Assembly (NCBI GenBank): GCA_965261955.1
Contig: CBDHEM010000069.1
Coordinates: 1,364,001-1,428,000, forward strand
DNA: 64,000 nt
Reading direction: 5' to 3'
Origin: JABAAI01 sp965261955
Lineage (GTDB): Bacteria > Spirochaetota > Leptospiria > Leptospirales > Leptonemataceae
A program made the position numbers and the translations under genes. Below the pieces are notes generated by a model, which was given only the letters and a program-made list of their open reading frames with translations, did no database searches and was not told the DNA's origin. Positions 28,215 to 37,094 of this stretch are shown here, in pieces. Each line of letters starts with the position of its first letter. Position 1 is the stretch's first letter.

Positions 28215-29456
28215 TTATTGTTTATTTTGCTCAGAATCCGAAGAATTTTCTTTTTTTGGCACAATTTTCTTCCTAGGCTCCCAAATATGATAGATATTCC
28301 AAATTGTTTTAAATAATACCAAAAAGAGAGGCCCAATAATAGCCCCGGGAATACCAAATTCCGTGATACCACCCAAGATAGAGAAGAATAGAAATAAAGG
28401 GTGAATCCCAAGCTTTGCAACAAGTAATTTTGGCTTTAGAATGTTTTCTAGCACAGAATACACGCCTAGACCGTAGATGGAAAGAAGAAAGGCCGATACA
28501 TAACGTTGCTCTACAAAAGCTAAATATAAAGATGAAGGAAACCAGATAACAGCCGTACCAATTACCGGTATAACAGAAAAAAGGGCGGCTATGGCACCAT
28601 AACTCACAACACTTTCAAAACCACATAGCAGTAAAGCAAAACCAAGAGCCGCTCCTTGTAAAAGAGACACAAAAATATTACCATTAAGCACATCTGTAAT
28701 TGTACATTGCATTTGATGGGTGAAATGATCTGTTATACTTTCTGGAAAAGGCAACGCTCTTTTGACTGCTTGGTATAAAGCTGGCCCATCGCGGAATAAG
28801 AAAAAAAGCAATATCATAACTAAAAGTAAATTATATAATAAAGAAAGAGTGAAACTCACTCCCCCCCTAATAAAACGAAAAAGATTACCAACCCAGCTCC
28901 CAATCTGATCAACATTGAGATATTTACCAAAATCCTCACTGGCTTCGTTGAGAATATTGACTATATCCACCCAAAAAAATGGCTGTGTAGCAATTAGAGA
29001 TGAAACAAACGGTATGTTGGTTAGCCTGTCCCATACTTCTTCGTTAGAAAAAATATAATGGGCCTGAGAAAAAAGCCAATAGCCCTCATTGGCTAGTTGT
29101 TTCACTAATAAAACACTGGGTAATACAATCAAAAGAAAGGACAAAGTAGTACTGATCATTGCTGACCATGTTTTTGTAACCGACGTCTCCTTTCCTTTAC
29201 TCAGAAAATAAGATAACTTATTGTTAAAATGGTAAAAGCCTATATAAAGCAGGAAAGATAAAAAAGTTGGCCATAAATATTGCTTAAAGAGTATGACAAG
29301 CAAGTAGCTGGCTCCCAAGAGAAGGACCATACCAAGATAAGGAAGTATACGTTCTGTTTCAATATAAGCTATATTCGGCACAGGGGGTGGCTCTGGCTTT
29401 TTAGGAGAACGCAATACGTTAAGACGATCTTTCAAAGACAAAATAAAACTCCACAC
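28215..29456 (-). CDS. AI-2E family transporter (UPF0118)
   Basis: This 413-aa protein has about eight TM helices with the paired N-terminal helices, a long soluble loop (~130-230) and the C-terminal signature SVIPVIGTAVIWFPSSLYL and LGGITEFGIPGAIIGPLFLVL. Family members export AI-2 or other small molecules, or act as Na+/H+ antiporters, so the substrate is not assigned. It starts with GTG 29456. The C-terminal tail is hydrophilic. It follows recA upstream on the same strand. Confidence 0.88.
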   Translation of the reverse strand: MWSFILSLKDRLNVLRSPKKPEPPPVPNIAYIETERILPYLGMVLLLGASYLLVILFKQYLWPTFLSFLLYIGFYHFNNKLSYFLSKGKETSVTKTWSAMISTTLSFLLIVLPSVLLVKQLANEGYWLFSQAHYIFSNEEVWDRLTNIPFVSSLIATQPFFWVDIVNILNEASEDFGKYLNVDQIGSWVGNLFRFIRGGVSFTLSLLYNLLLVMILLFFLFRDGPALYQAVKRALPFPESITDHFTHQMQCTITDVLNGNIFVSLLQGAALGFALLLCGFESVVSYGAIAALFSVIPVIGTAVIWFPSSLYLAFVEQRYVSAFLLSIYGLGVYSVLENILKPKLLVAKLGIHPLFLFFSILGGITEFGIPGAIIGPLFLVLFKTIWNIYHIWEPRKKIVPKKENSSDSEQNKQ

Positions 29457-30259
29457 TGACTAGGAAAACTCAGAGCTACATAGTTCATGCAAGCCCCTAT
29501 TGCCTTGCGTCAAGGCTTTTATGTGCTTTCCCCATGAGAAAAGTCAGGGTTCAATTCTTAAGTACAACAAGTACTTATGTACCTTCCCAAAAAATTTTTG
29601 GGAGTTATATTTAGCTTTTTTTGCTTTAGTGGTCTACCGTATCTTTCCTAAATTGTTCATCATAGCGTTTAGCTGACGCCTTGATAGTGTTTACTTCCAT
29701 ATTATAAAACCCATGTTCTCTTCCTCCATAACTTAAAGTGGACTGTCCATTCTTTTGGGGAAAGGTCAGTATCTGATGGGCGTTCAATAGGAAAAATCAC
29801 TTCAAGACATTTGGGGAAAAAGTAAATATCTAATTTCAAAAGAAAAAGCTAGGAAGAAAGAGATCGCCTTCTTATTCCTTATCAAGTTAACATTAGCCGG
29901 TGTAAATGACAGACTTCGCGTAAACTGCTAATGCAAGGCGCTCCCATTACAATTCAGTCTCCTTCAACTTGCCATTATAAATTTCAAAAACTGGTAGAGA
30001 TGAGCGTATTTGAAAAAATATATCAAACCATGCGCAAAGAGAAGATAAAAAAACACGAAAGGTGAGCCTCCTTTGGTCGGAAATGATAAAGGGAAGGTTG
30101 CGGGTTACAGAAAGGACAAATAACTGGTATAATCGTTATCGATCTCTTTTGATAAGATGAGAAGTAAAATCAGGAGATTGTTTGGCCCGGCTACACTTCA
30201 CTTGCGCTCCGATAATATGTATTCAAAGCTTAGATCAGAGTCTTGGGATGGTGCTAAGT
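29457..30259. other. 800-bp gene-free region with IS debris
   Basis: Apart from the IS3 fragment at 29628-29768, it holds a near-perfect palindrome (TCCCAAAAAATTTTTGGGA near 29585). No RNA gene or intact ORF was found; the rest looks decayed. Confidence 0.45.
29628..29768 (-). mobile_element. IS3-family left end with 5' orfA fragment
   Basis: The minus-strand sequence begins at 29768 with TGACCTTTCCCCAAAAGAAT and continues through the start of orfA (METNTIKASAKRYDE...). It matches the left ends at 32340, 50549 and 53404 and is cut after about 140 bp. Confidence 0.8.
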
Positions 30260-31861
30260 TTATTTTATACGGCAATATAGTTGGACGTGTTCATTTTTTC
30301 CACATAGCTTTACTTTTGTTGTAATTTCTTTTGGAAAATTCTTTAATGTGTCGTAGGGGCCTAATGCAATATAATTTATCTTAGCTAATTCTTTCTGGGA
30401 TCTCTTACGCATGGAGGGCGTAAACCATCTACTATAAAATTTAAGGTCCGGGTTTACATATTTATTTGAGATCAAGTGAAAGCGATTTGTCATTGTACCA
30501 AACATGCCCGCTCCGGAGCTGCTCATCAAAACCTTCGCTTTTTCCGGAACTCTTTTGATAAGCGGCGTCAGGTCTTGTATCTTATTTTCAGTGAAATATC
30601 TATATGTGGTCCTTAACGGTTTCCAACCACCAAAAAAATAAGCTATAGACACAAGCAATACAGCGAGGCCACAGGGAAAACTTTTTTTCCATAGGGGTTT
30701 CCACTGGCCCAAACCCACACTCGTCCCTAAGAAAAGTAGCAAGGTAGGTACGGCGGTATAGTAGTCGAGAGGGCCTGTCTTGGTATGCGTAGAAATCATT
30801 ATAAAACCCACGGCAGGCAACAGCGGTATAAAATAACGCATATACCGTAGATGATACAGAGGGAAAGCAAGTAGCGGTAATAGGATGAGGAATATCCAAT
30901 AAAACCGGCTAACCCAAAACGAAGGCATTAGCAGATCACTCATATTGGCAATCATTCTAGTTGGTTCATTATAAGGAGCCTCATGGGTTATTCCTGTGAG
31001 CTGTCTTTTTATAAGGAAGTACACAATAAAACCTATGAAGGCAATGGCAGTTGTAATAAGGTAGGGTGAGATGTTTTTATATTGCAGGGGCTCTTTCTCC
31101 CTATAAAAAACAAAAACTGCCATGAAACAAAAAAAGATGCCATAAGGGAAAAAGGTTTCTTGCCCCGTGAAGGTGAGCATGAGGCAAATGTTAACTAACC
31201 AATGCTTCCTTTTAATCCAAAAATACATAGCTAAGACAATAAAGGGATACACAAGAGTCTCCGGCCGAAAGGTCCACTCTATGCTGTGACGAAAATTATA
31301 ATTGGCAGCGAGAAGAACGACTCCCAGAAGGGCTACCGTTTTTGTATAATCTAATTGGCGTAGAAAGATATAAAAAAAGAAGAGAGTAAGCGTTACTGCG
31401 ATATATCCACAAATAAAAAAGGCTATGTGAGTGGGTACTGAGAGTGACGCTAAGAAGCCTGGTATATACATAATAGGTGAAAAATGGTGATGTAAGAAGT
31501 GAATGGGGGCTGGATCTAACAAAGTACTACTTAAGCCTTCACTACTTGCAAATCTTTCTACTATTTGTAAAAAAATCAGGGTATCCCTTCCCTGCCCCCC
31601 CTCATAAAGACGTACAACGTGCTGGATGAAAAGGAGAATGGGATAAAGTATAATATAAAGCCAAAGGAGTTTTTCCTGTAAGCTATTCATTTGTAGAGGG
31701 GCTAAGCAATGGGCCCGCCAGCGTTTAACTAAAAAAAGTAAGCCAACAATGAGGACGAGAGCTCGTCCAAAGTCTACCGCATGAAAGATTCCTAATAACC
31801 AAAGATACAATGGTACAAACAAAAGCCAGCTAAGCCATACGGATAATTTTTTAGATGTCAT
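30260..31861 (-). CDS. DUF2079 multi-pass membrane protein (GT-C-like)
   Basis: This 533-aa protein (start ATG 31861; in-frame GTG 31891 would add 10 residues) has 11-12 TM helices. Conserved DUF2079 features are DLLDPAPIHFLHHHFSPIMYI-like residues early in the first loop and HSIEWTFRPETLVYPFIVLAM after TM5. The C-terminal ~90 residues are extracytoplasmic. The family resembles GT-C glycosyltransferases but has no established substrate. It stands alone between two IS-rich gaps. Confidence 0.75.
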   Translation of the reverse strand: MTSKKLSVWLSWLLFVPLYLWLLGIFHAVDFGRALVLIVGLLFLVKRWRAHCLAPLQMNSLQEKLLWLYIILYPILLFIQHVVRLYEGGQGRDTLIFLQIVERFASSEGLSSTLLDPAPIHFLHHHFSPIMYIPGFLASLSVPTHIAFFICGYIAVTLTLFFFYIFLRQLDYTKTVALLGVVLLAANYNFRHSIEWTFRPETLVYPFIVLAMYFWIKRKHWLVNICLMLTFTGQETFFPYGIFFCFMAVFVFYREKEPLQYKNISPYLITTAIAFIGFIVYFLIKRQLTGITHEAPYNEPTRMIANMSDLLMPSFWVSRFYWIFLILLPLLAFPLYHLRYMRYFIPLLPAVGFIMISTHTKTGPLDYYTAVPTLLLFLGTSVGLGQWKPLWKKSFPCGLAVLLVSIAYFFGGWKPLRTTYRYFTENKIQDLTPLIKRVPEKAKVLMSSSGAGMFGTMTNRFHLISNKYVNPDLKFYSRWFTPSMRKRSQKELAKINYIALGPYDTLKNFPKEITTKVKLCGKNEHVQLYCRIK

Positions 31862-32022
31862 AGCGGACGTTTCATACAATGGTTCTTGCACTTGTAAAAA
31901 GTAAATTCGTCAATATTTACAGTTCATTTGTCAAGGTATTTACATCGCCCTGTATAAAAACCGAAATATACTGTCTTGCAAATTTTAAATAAGTATGCGC
32001 ACCTTAAGCCTGACATCGAAAA

Positions 32023-32085
32023 AGCTATTGCGAAATGCCTCAAATCGGCACTTTACGGCATTACTTCCTTTTTGTAATAGTCCCA
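32023..32085 (+). repeat. MITE-like dispersed repeat, partial copy
   Basis: It has the core AAATGCCTCAAATCGGCA and the terminus TTTTTGTAATAGTCCC, adjoining the IS3 fragment that ends at 32086. Confidence 0.6.
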
Positions 32086-32340
32086 TTTCCAATTGACTTC
32101 ATGCAGGCTGTGAACTCCACTCGCCATTTTATAGAGTGTAGTTTCAGATAGCTCAAAAGCTTCACTGACCTCTTTTACTAAAAGATTATTTTTGATCCAG
32201 TTAGTCTACCGTATCCTTCTTAAATTGTTCGTCATAGCGTTTAGCTGATGCCTTGATAGTGTTTGTTTCCATGTTATAAAACCCATGTTTTCTTCCTCCA
32301 TAACTTAAAGTGGACTGTCCACTCTTTTGGGGGAAGGTCA
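32086..32340 (-). mobile_element. IS3-family left end with orfA fragment, inserted in hsdR
   Basis: The minus strand starts at 32340 with TGACCTTCCCCCAAAAGAGT, then reads orfA through the helix-turn-helix region (EAFELSETTLYK) before degenerating near 32100. Its first three bases provide the TGA that ends the truncated hsdR frame. No orfB or right end follows, so the element is not autonomous. Confidence 0.8.
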
Positions 32341-32661
32341 CAACCACACCGTGCCACCGCGCGTATTGCTGTTTTGTTGATACTCCACCCGCACGCCATC
32401 CGTCAGCATGGTATGAAATGCCCAGTTGCTTTCAATCAGGCTTTGTCTGGATAAATTCAACACCTCGCGCAATGCCTGTTCTCTAGCGGAGACAGGAATA
32501 TCGGGGTTGAGTTTGTTAATCGTAGCTTTTAGGCGTGGATGCAAAACAACCTCGGCGAGGCTTGCCCGTCCCTGTTGCTTGGATGCCAAATGGGTGTAGC
32601 CCTGCTGTTCGAGCAGATCAATGGCAAAGTTTTCAATGTCGGCTTCGTTGATTTTAATCAT
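32338..32661 (-). pseudogene. hsdR: type I restriction enzyme HsdR, N-terminal fragment
   Basis: The 107 codons match the start of HsdR subunits: IENFAIDLLEQQGYTHLAS, NKLNPDIPVSAREQAL, NWAFHTMLTDGVRVEY and RGGTVWL. A full HsdR has about 1000 residues with nuclease and helicase domains, all missing here. The frame ends at a TGA supplied by the IS3 end at 32340. It starts 13 bp after the stop of the TPR pseudogene. GC content is visibly higher than that of the flanking genome, which suggests acquisition. Confidence 0.85.
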
Positions 32662-32674
32662 GATGATTTCGGTG

Positions 32675-33066
32675 TTAGTGTTTTTTTAGACGCGCAATTT
32701 TCTCTTTGCATTTTTCTGCCATTTCCACATTCCCTGCCTCCGCATATAATGTTTTGGCTTTGTCGTAATCCGTTATCGCCTCTTCGTGCCTGCCTAAATC
32801 TGATTTTGTAAGACCTCGGTTACAATAGGCATCAGCATCTTGAGGATTCAGTTTGATGACTTTGTTGTAATCCGTTATCGCTTCTTCGTGCCTGCCTAAA
32901 TCAAATTTTGCAAGACCTCGATTGTAATAGGCGCCAGCATATTTGGGATTCAGTTTGATGGCTTTGTTGTAATCCTTGTTTTCGCTGTGAAAAATATACT
33001 TGCCTATTGAGTATTTGCCTAGTATTTTTTGTAGTATCTGTTGGATTTTTTTTGTGGGGTTGTCAT
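32675..33066 (-). pseudogene. short FRG/TPR gene, frameshifted
   Basis: This is the smallest of four related TPR genes. ATG 33064-33066 begins MTTPQ as in the intact neighbour at 36939, but a run of eight A instead of AAAGAAAAA removes one base and shifts the frame. Beyond it, the frame encodes a partial FRG-like start (KYIFHSENKDY), only two 34-residue TPR units and the shared tail (EMAEKCKEKIARLKKH). It overlaps the preceding hsdS tail stop (TAATG). The A8 run could allow slippage, but decay is more likely. Confidence 0.7.
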
Positions 33067-33186
33067 TATATTGTCTGCTCTTGCTTTACTCTCACTTCCC
33101 CGTTCATCAACTTGTAAAGTATTACGCAGTTTTTCAAGGGTGCGAATTTGTGATTGGTTGGAAATGATTTTTTCAAATAAAAATGT
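33066..33186 (-). pseudogene. hsdS: hsdS 3' tail, copy 3
   Basis: The minus strand encodes the specificity-subunit C-terminus (FLFEKIISNQSQIRTLEKLRNTL, then MNGEVRVKQEQTI). A 5-bp deletion relative to copy 2 shifts the frame between the two parts. Its upstream edge joins about 27 bp resembling the start of hsdR at the hexamer GACATT. Confidence 0.75.
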
Positions 33187-33221
33187 CGTCTTCGCTGGTT
33201 TTAGTCATGATGATTTCGGTG

Positions 33222-35483
33222 CTAGTGTTTTTTTAGACGTGCAATTTTCTCTTTGCATTTTTCTGCCATTTCCATATTCCCTGCCTCTGCATATAATGTT
33301 TTGGCTTTGTCGTAATCCGTTATCGCCTCTTCGTGCCTGCCTAAATTAAATTTTGCATTACCTCGGTTGTGATAGGCGTCAGCATCTTGAGGATTCAGTT
33401 TGATGACTTTGTTGTAATCCGTTATCGCTTCTTCGTGCCTGCCTAAATCTGATTTTGCATCACCTCGGTTGTGATAGGCGTCAGCATCTTGAGGATTCAG
33501 TTTGATGACTTTGTCGTAATCCGTTATCGCTTCTTCGTGCCTCCCCAAAGCTGATTTTTCAAGACCTCGGTTGTAATAGGCGTTAGCATATTGTGGATTC
33601 AGTTTGATGGCTTTGTCGTAATCCGTTATCACTTCTTCGTGCCTGCCCAAAGCTGATTTTGCACTACCCCGGTTGTTATAGGCTCTAGCATATTTGGGAT
33701 TCAGTTCGATGGCTTTGTTGTAATCATTTATCGCTTCTTGGTATTTGCCTAAATCTGATTTTGCAGCACCCCGATTGTTATAGGCGTCAGTAAGTTGAGG
33801 ATTCAGTTTGATGGCTTTGTTGTAGTCATTTATCGCTTCTTGGGATTTGCCCAAATTAAATTTTGCACCACCTCGGTTGTTATAGGCGCTAGCATCTTGA
33901 GGTTTCAGTTTGATAGCTTTGTTGTAATCTGCTATTGCTTCTTGGTATTTGCCTAAATTAAATTTTGCAAGACCTCGCTTGCTATAGGATTTAACAAGTT
34001 GAGGATTCAGTTTGATGGCTTTGTCGTAATCCGTTATCGCTTCTTCGTGCTTGCCCAAATCTGATTTTGCAAGACCCCGATTGTTATAGTATTCAGCATA
34101 TTTGGGATTCAGTCCGATGGTTTTGTTGTAATCTGTTATCGCTTCTTGGTGGTTGCCCAAAGCTGATTTTGCACCACCTCGGTTGTTATAGACGTCAGCA
34201 TCTTGAGGATTCAGCTTGATGGCTTTGTCGTAATCCGTTATCGCTTCTTCGTGCCTGCCTAAATCAAATTTTGCAAGACCTCGGTTGTTATAGTATTCAG
34301 CATATTTGGGATTGACTTCGATAGCTTTGTTGTAGTCATTTATCGCTTCTTCGTGCCTGCCTAAATTAAATTTTGCAAGACCTCGGTTGTTATAGTATTC
34401 AGCATATTTGGGATTGACTTCGATAGCTTTGTTGTAGTCATTTATCGCTTCTTCGTGCCAGCCTAAATTAAATTTTGCAAGACCTCGAATGTTATAGGCT
34501 TTAGCATGTTTGGGATTGAGTTCAATGGCTTTGTCGTAATCCATTATTGCTTCTTGGTATTTGCCTAAATTAAATTTTGCAAGACCTCGGTTGTAGTAGG
34601 CGCTAGCATCTTGAGGATTGAGTTTGATGGCTTTGTCGTAATCCGTTATTGCTTCTTGGTCTTTGCCTAAATTAAATTTTGCAAGACCTCGGTTATCGTA
34701 GTATTCAGCATGTTTGGGATTGAGTTTGATGGCTTTGTTGTAATCTGTTATTGCTTCTTGGTCTTTGCCTAAATTAAATTTTACAAGACCCCGAATGTTA
34801 TAGGCTTTAGCATGTTTGGGATTGAATTCGATGGCTTTGTCGTAATCCGTTATTGCTTCTTGGTCTTTACCTAAATTAAATTTTGCATTACCCCGGTTGT
34901 AATAGGTGTCAGCATGTTTGGGATTTAGTTCGATGACTTTGTTGTAGTCTGTTATTGCTTCTTGGTCTTTGCCTAAAATTAATTTTGTAAGACCTCGGTT
35001 GTAATAGGCGCCAACATATTTGGGATTCAGTTCGATGGCTTTGTTGTAGTCATTTATCGCCTCTTCGAATTTTCCCAAAGCTGATTTTGCACTACCCCGG
35101 TTGTTATAGGCGTCAGCATCCTGAGGCTCCAGTTTGATGGCCTTGTTGTAGTCTGCTATTGCTTCTTCGTATTTTCCCGAAGCTGATTTTGCAAGACCTC
35201 GCTTGTTATAGGTGTTAGCATCTTGCGGATTCAGTTCAATAGCTTTGGGGAAGAATATTATGCCGCTTAATGAAAAAAAAGCTAAAACCGACTGTACAAA
35301 ATATTGAGGGAAGGTCACTTTATTTTCCTTTGTCTCATTTTTACGTCGCCTATAAGCGCCGGATGTTACCTTCCAAGATTCATTAGATTGTCCACGATAT
35401 ATAATTTTCTTACCCTCAAAACTTAAAATACGTTTCAGAAAATTACTTAAAGATTTAATTTCTATTTTGTTGTTATTGCTCAT
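33222..35483 (-). CDS. FRG-domain/TPR hybrid protein with 19 TPR units
   Basis: This 753-aa protein starts with the beginning of an FRG domain (residues ~1-50: KKIIYRGQSNESWKVTSGAYRR). A ~25-residue hydrophobic stretch (YFVQSVLAFFSLSGIIFF) is not native but is the translated right end of the IS3 element at 35247-35317. From residue ~80, 19 near-identical 34-residue TPR units follow (pattern KAIxLNPxxAxAYxNRGxAK...EEAITDYx), then the tail EMAEKCKEKIARLKKH. The start ATG overlaps the hsdS tail stop (ATGA). FRG domains are found near restriction and defence genes; a role here is not known. The hydrophobic insert may anchor the protein or destabilise it. Confidence 0.75.
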   Translation of the reverse strand: MSNNNKIEIKSLSNFLKRILSFEGKKIIYRGQSNESWKVTSGAYRRRKNETKENKVTFPQYFVQSVLAFFSLSGIIFFPKAIELNPQDANTYNKRGLAKSASGKYEEAIADYNKAIKLEPQDADAYNNRGSAKSALGKFEEAINDYNKAIELNPKYVGAYYNRGLTKLILGKDQEAITDYNKVIELNPKHADTYYNRGNAKFNLGKDQEAITDYDKAIEFNPKHAKAYNIRGLVKFNLGKDQEAITDYNKAIKLNPKHAEYYDNRGLAKFNLGKDQEAITDYDKAIKLNPQDASAYYNRGLAKFNLGKYQEAIMDYDKAIELNPKHAKAYNIRGLAKFNLGWHEEAINDYNKAIEVNPKYAEYYNNRGLAKFNLGRHEEAINDYNKAIEVNPKYAEYYNNRGLAKFDLGRHEEAITDYDKAIKLNPQDADVYNNRGGAKSALGNHQEAITDYNKTIGLNPKYAEYYNNRGLAKSDLGKHEEAITDYDKAIKLNPQLVKSYSKRGLAKFNLGKYQEAIADYNKAIKLKPQDASAYNNRGGAKFNLGKSQEAINDYNKAIKLNPQLTDAYNNRGAAKSDLGKYQEAINDYNKAIELNPKYARAYNNRGSAKSALGRHEEVITDYDKAIKLNPQYANAYYNRGLEKSALGRHEEAITDYDKVIKLNPQDADAYHNRGDAKSDLGRHEEAITDYNKVIKLNPQDADAYHNRGNAKFNLGRHEEAITDYDKAKTLYAEAGNMEMAEKCKEKIARLKKH
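35247..35317 (-). mobile_element. IS3-family right end, embedded in a gene
   Basis: Same sequence as the right ends at 38100-38169 and 50810-50880 (TGACCTTCCCTCAATATTTTG read on the minus strand). It lies inside the FRG/TPR gene and is translated in frame. Confidence 0.8.
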
Positions 35484-35592
35484 ATTTTTACCCTGATTAT
35501 ACCATTCATCAACTTGGTCAATAAAGTATCGCGTAGGCTTTCAAGGGTGCGAATTTGTGATTGGTTGGAAACGATTTTTTCAAATAAAAATG
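35480..35592 (-). pseudogene. hsdS: hsdS 3' tail, copy 2
   Basis: It encodes FLFEKIVSNQSQIRTLESLR, then DTLLTKLMNGIIRVKI and TGA, the usual C-terminus of type I specificity subunits, with no frame defect. The rest of hsdS is missing. Its 5' edge joins an hsdR-start-like sequence at GACATT, and its stop overlaps the start of the 19-unit TPR gene. Confidence 0.78.
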
Positions 35593-35628
35593 TCGGACAC
35601 GGTGATTTTAGCCATGATGATTTCGGTG

Positions 35629-36939
35629 CTAGTGTTTTTTTAGACGCACAATTTTCTCTTTGCATTTTTCTGCCATTTCCACATTCCCTACTTCTGCACA
35701 TAATGTTTTGGCTTTGTCGTAATCCGTTATCGCTTCTTCCTGCCTGCCCAAAGCTGATTTTACATTACCTCGGTTGTAATAGGCGTTAGCATATTGAAGA
35801 TTCAGTTCGATGGATTTGTTGTAATCCGTTATCCCTTCTTCCTGCCTGCCTAAATTAGATTTTGTAAGACCTCGGCTGTAATAGGCGTTAGCATATTGTG
35901 GATTCAGTTTGATGGCTTTATCATAATCTGTTATTGCTTCTTGGTATTTGCCTAAATTAAATTTTGCATTACCTCGATTGTAATAGGCGTTAGCATATTT
36001 GGGATGCAGTTCGATGGCTTTGTTGTAATCCGTTATCGCTTCTTCGCGCCTGCCTAAATCTGATTTTGTATTACCTCGATTGTTATAGGCGTCAGCATAT
36101 TTGGGATTTAGTTCGATGGCTTTGTCGTAATCCGTTATTGCTTCTTGGTGCCTATCCAAAGCTGATTTTTCACCACGCCGGTTGTGACAGGCGTCCTCAT
36201 CTTGAGGATTCAGTTTGATGGCCTTGTTGTAGTCTGTTATTGCTTCTTGGTATTTGCCCAAAGCTGATTTTTCGAGACCTCGGTTGTTATAGGTGTCAGC
36301 ATATTGAGGATTCAGTTCGATGGCTTTGTCGTAATCTGTTATTGCTTTTTGGTATTTGCCCAAATCTGATTTTGCATTACATCGGTTGTAATAGGTGTTA
36401 ACATATTTGGGATTGAGTTCGATGGCTTTGTTGTAATCCGTTATTGCTTCTTGGTATTTGCCTAAATTAAATTTTGTAAGACCTCGATTGTTATAGGCGT
36501 CAGCATGTTTGGGATTCAGTTTGATGGCCTTGTTGAAGTCTGTTATTGCTTCTTCGTGCCTGCCCAAAGCTGATTTTGTATTACCTCGGTTGTTATAGGC
36601 CATAGCAAATTGAGGAATCAGTTTGATGGCTTTGTTGTAATCATTTATTGCTTCTTCGTGCCTGCCTAAAGCTGATTTTTCAAGACCTCGATTGTTATAG
36701 GCGCCAGCATCTTGAGGATTCAGTTCGATGGATTTGTCATAATCTGTTATTGCTTCTTCGTGCCTGCCTAAAATTGATTTTGCATCACCTCGGTTGTAAT
36801 AGGTGTTAGCATATTTAGGATTTAGTTCGATGGCTTTGGTGTAATCCTTGTTTTCGCCGCGAAAGATATACTTGCCTGTTGAGTATTTGCCTAGTATTTT
36901 TTGTAGTATCTGTTGGATTTTTCTTTGTGGGGTTGTCAT
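35629..36939 (-). CDS. FRG-start/TPR protein with 11 TPR units
   Basis: This 436-aa protein begins MTTPQRKIQQILQKIL then KYIFRGENKDY, the first strand of an FRG domain, fused directly to 11 consecutive 34-residue TPR units and the common tail (EMAEKCKEKIVRLKKH). No linker or hydrophobic insert is present. The start codon overlaps the hsdS tail stop (TAATG), so it was probably translated from the R-M transcript. The TPR units are >80 % alike by eye to those of the adjacent genes. Function unknown; a protein-binding solenoid is the safe inference. Confidence 0.75.
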   Translation of the reverse strand: MTTPQRKIQQILQKILGKYSTGKYIFRGENKDYTKAIELNPKYANTYYNRGDAKSILGRHEEAITDYDKSIELNPQDAGAYNNRGLEKSALGRHEEAINDYNKAIKLIPQFAMAYNNRGNTKSALGRHEEAITDFNKAIKLNPKHADAYNNRGLTKFNLGKYQEAITDYNKAIELNPKYVNTYYNRCNAKSDLGKYQKAITDYDKAIELNPQYADTYNNRGLEKSALGKYQEAITDYNKAIKLNPQDEDACHNRRGEKSALDRHQEAITDYDKAIELNPKYADAYNNRGNTKSDLGRREEAITDYNKAIELHPKYANAYYNRGNAKFNLGKYQEAITDYDKAIKLNPQYANAYYSRGLTKSNLGRQEEGITDYNKSIELNLQYANAYYNRGNVKSALGRQEEAITDYDKAKTLCAEVGNVEMAEKCKEKIVRLKKH

Positions 36940-37058
36940 TATATTGTCTGCTCTTGCTTTACTCTCACTTCCCCGCTCATCAACTTGTAAAGTATTACGC
37001 AGTTTTTCAAGGGTGCAAATTTGTGATTGGTTGGAAATGATTTTTTCAAATAAAAATG
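36939..37058 (-). pseudogene. hsdS: hsdS 3' tail, copy 1
   Basis: It is almost identical to copy 3, including the same 5-bp deletion, so copies 1 and 3 are the closest relatives. At 37055-37060 it joins a sequence that matches the hsdR start (33 bp beginning ATAACTAAAATC, where hsdR has ATG). Confidence 0.75.
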
Positions 37059-37094
37059 TCGGCTTCGTTGATTTTAGTTATGATGATTTCGGTG

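Noticed and set aside
29530..29560. Possible tRNA T-arm (GGTTCAATTC)
   Set aside because: The flanking bases do not form a T stem and no acceptor or anticodon arm can be drawn.
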